Shown here piece by piece: positions 5,156-5,748 of a stretch of 5,748 bases of DNA. The notes beneath the pieces were generated by a model. It was not told the DNA's origin. It saw only the letters and a list, made by a program, of their open reading frames with translations, and did not search any database. Source of the stretch: Alteromonadaceae bacterium (GTDB taxonomy: Bacteria > Pseudomonadota > Gammaproteobacteria > Pseudomonadales > Oleiphilaceae); contig JABXHG010000407.1 in NCBI GenBank assembly GCA_013393545.1, positions 1-5,748 of the forward strand, read 5' to 3'. Both the position numbers and the translations under genes were made by a program. How positions within the stretch are numbered: position 1 is the first letter of the stretch; each line of letters starts with the position of its first letter.

Positions 5156-5392
5156 GAGATTAATTCTGTTCCGGAGGTTTATTTACAGTATTTCAGACCT
5201 TCTAATAAACTGATACTGACAACCATCGTGGCGTCATCAAGCATGCTAATATGACCGACGATACAGAATCGTATGAGTTTGCGATAAAAATCCGAAGTGA
5301 AGCCAAGGCACTCGGGAGGTGCTGTTTTTAGTTGCCGATGCCTCCAATGACGAAACGTAGGCAGATATAGGACGAGATCGTGTCAGGACTCA
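5156..5392. other. Gene-free stretch upstream of the AraC gene
   Basis: This should hold the AraC-gene promoter. A poor candidate on the minus strand is TTATTA, 17 bases, TAAATA at about 5181-5209. A 26-codon plus-strand reading (ATG 5251 to TAG 5331) has no ribosome binding site and no recognisable relatives. The N-terminal half of the ACT-domain gene that follows should be here but is not recognisable, so part of the stretch may be decayed coding sequence. Confidence 0.35.
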
Positions 5393-5572
5393 AGGACCTT
5401 GACGGCTCACTCCAGCCTGGAGGCGGTTGGTTTGACAGCTGCTGTATCAACAAAGCTAGCTGCCAACAATATTAGTGCCAATGTTATTACAGCCTATTAT
5501 CACGACCATATATTTGTGCCTTGTGAAAAGGCAGAGCAGGCATTGCTCGCTTTGAAAGAGCTTAGTGAATAG
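5393..5572 (+). pseudogene. 5'-truncated ACT-domain protein remnant
   Basis: The 59 residues before TAG 5570-5572 read RTLTAHSSLEAVGLTAAV, then ISANVITAYYHDHIFVP and CEKAEQALLALKEL. This is the C-terminal half of a small conserved bacterial ACT-domain protein (about 130 residues, function unknown), whose HSSLEAVGLTA and YYHDHIFVP blocks are intact. The N-terminal half is missing: in this frame an in-frame TGA occurs at 5348-5350, and no ATG lies between it and the domain. A TTG at 5399 could start a half-length product, but AAGGA lies only two bases before it. I therefore call it a remnant, probably cut by a past rearrangement. Confidence 0.75.
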
Positions 5573-5639
5573 CCAGAATACTGTTAAACGAGTGGCGAGA
5601 GGATATTGCCATTATTGGTTGAATGTTAAATGTCAGAGA

Positions 5640-5646
5640 AAGGAAG
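5640..5646 (+). promoter_or_regulatory. Shine-Dalgarno favouring GTG start of the GFA-family gene
   Basis: AAGGAAG lies seven bases before GTG 5654. The in-frame ATG at 5630 has no such site. Family members also usually begin only a few residues before the GSCLC motif, which fits GTG 5654. Confidence 0.55.
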
Positions 5647-5653
5647 TTGCTCA

Positions 5654-5748
5654 GTGGGAATAAAAGGAAGCTGCCTGTGTGAATCTATCTGTTACGAGAT
5701 CGACTCCCTGGATATGCCAATCATGCATTGCCACTGCAAGACCTGTCC
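5654..5748 (+). CDS. GFA-family (formaldehyde-activating enzyme-like) zinc protein, N-terminal part
   Basis: The gene runs off the right edge; 31 codons are visible from GTG 5654. GSCLCESICYEID followed by MHCHCKTC matches the start of the GFA/CENP-V fold family: the first Cys pair (C-x-C) and the CHCxxC motif supply zinc-binding cysteines. Named members include glutathione-dependent formaldehyde-activating enzyme (Gfa), but most relatives have no proven reaction, so a role in formaldehyde handling is only possible. The first Cys pair is in GSCLC at about residues 4-8. The alternative start ATG 5630 would add eight residues. Confidence 0.8.
   Translation, partial: MGIKGSCLCESICYEIDSLDMPIMHCHCKTC

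Noticed and set aside
5251..5331. 26-codon reading upstream of the ACT remnant
   Set aside because: No ribosome binding site, no known relatives, and too short to support.
1..5748. CRISPR array, tRNA or rRNA genes, toxin-antitoxin or defence operon
   Set aside because: No regularly spaced repeats, no tRNA-like or rRNA-like sequence, and no recognised toxin, antitoxin or defence domains. DUF2513 alone does not justify such a call.

Overview
The window looks like an accessory region of a gammaproteobacterial genome with moderate GC content. This rests on the LysE-type exporter, the AraC regulator, the attC style and the IS110-family transposase. The genus cannot be fixed; a marine or pseudomonad-like host would fit.

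Left part (1 to about 2795, genes on the minus strand): a piece of an integron cassette array. In transcription order it carries an RdmC-like alpha/beta hydrolase, a glutathione S-transferase with a TTG start, a DUF2513 protein and a small HAD hydrolase. Three attC sites can be read, at about 2705-2795, 1738-1796 and 585-675. Cassette ends are confirmed by the rule that a cassette's first bases (GTTRRRY) are complementary to the R'' box of its own attC. GTTCAGC before the hydrolase matches GCTGAAC in its 3' end, and GTTATAT before the GST matches ATATAAC at its stop. The GST attC is almost wholly missing, so GST and DUF2513 now sit on one fused cassette. No integrase, attI or array promoter is in the window; it could be a CALIN (attC cluster without integrase) or an array cut off by the IS.

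Middle (about 2790 to about 3600, plus strand): a defective IS110-family element next to, or inside, the outermost attC. The transposase keeps its N-terminal DEDD half and last 25 residues, but about 190-200 residues between them are deleted with a frame change. A 148-nt segment just after the stop is closed by a 14-bp stem and holds nested stems, in the place expected for the guide (bridge/seek) RNA of IS1111-type elements. Beyond it lies a pair of interlocking inverted repeats.

Right part (3734 to the end): ordinary-looking genes. A LysE/RhtB exporter (+) and an AraC-family regulator (-) converge and overlap by 39 bp. Next come a 5'-truncated ACT-domain gene remnant (+) and the start of a GFA-family (glutathione-dependent formaldehyde-activating-like) protein (+) running off the edge. 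No new defence or signalling system is evident. The most interesting points are the cassette-borne RdmC-like esterase, the attC-less fused cassette, and the possibly orphaned IS guide RNA.
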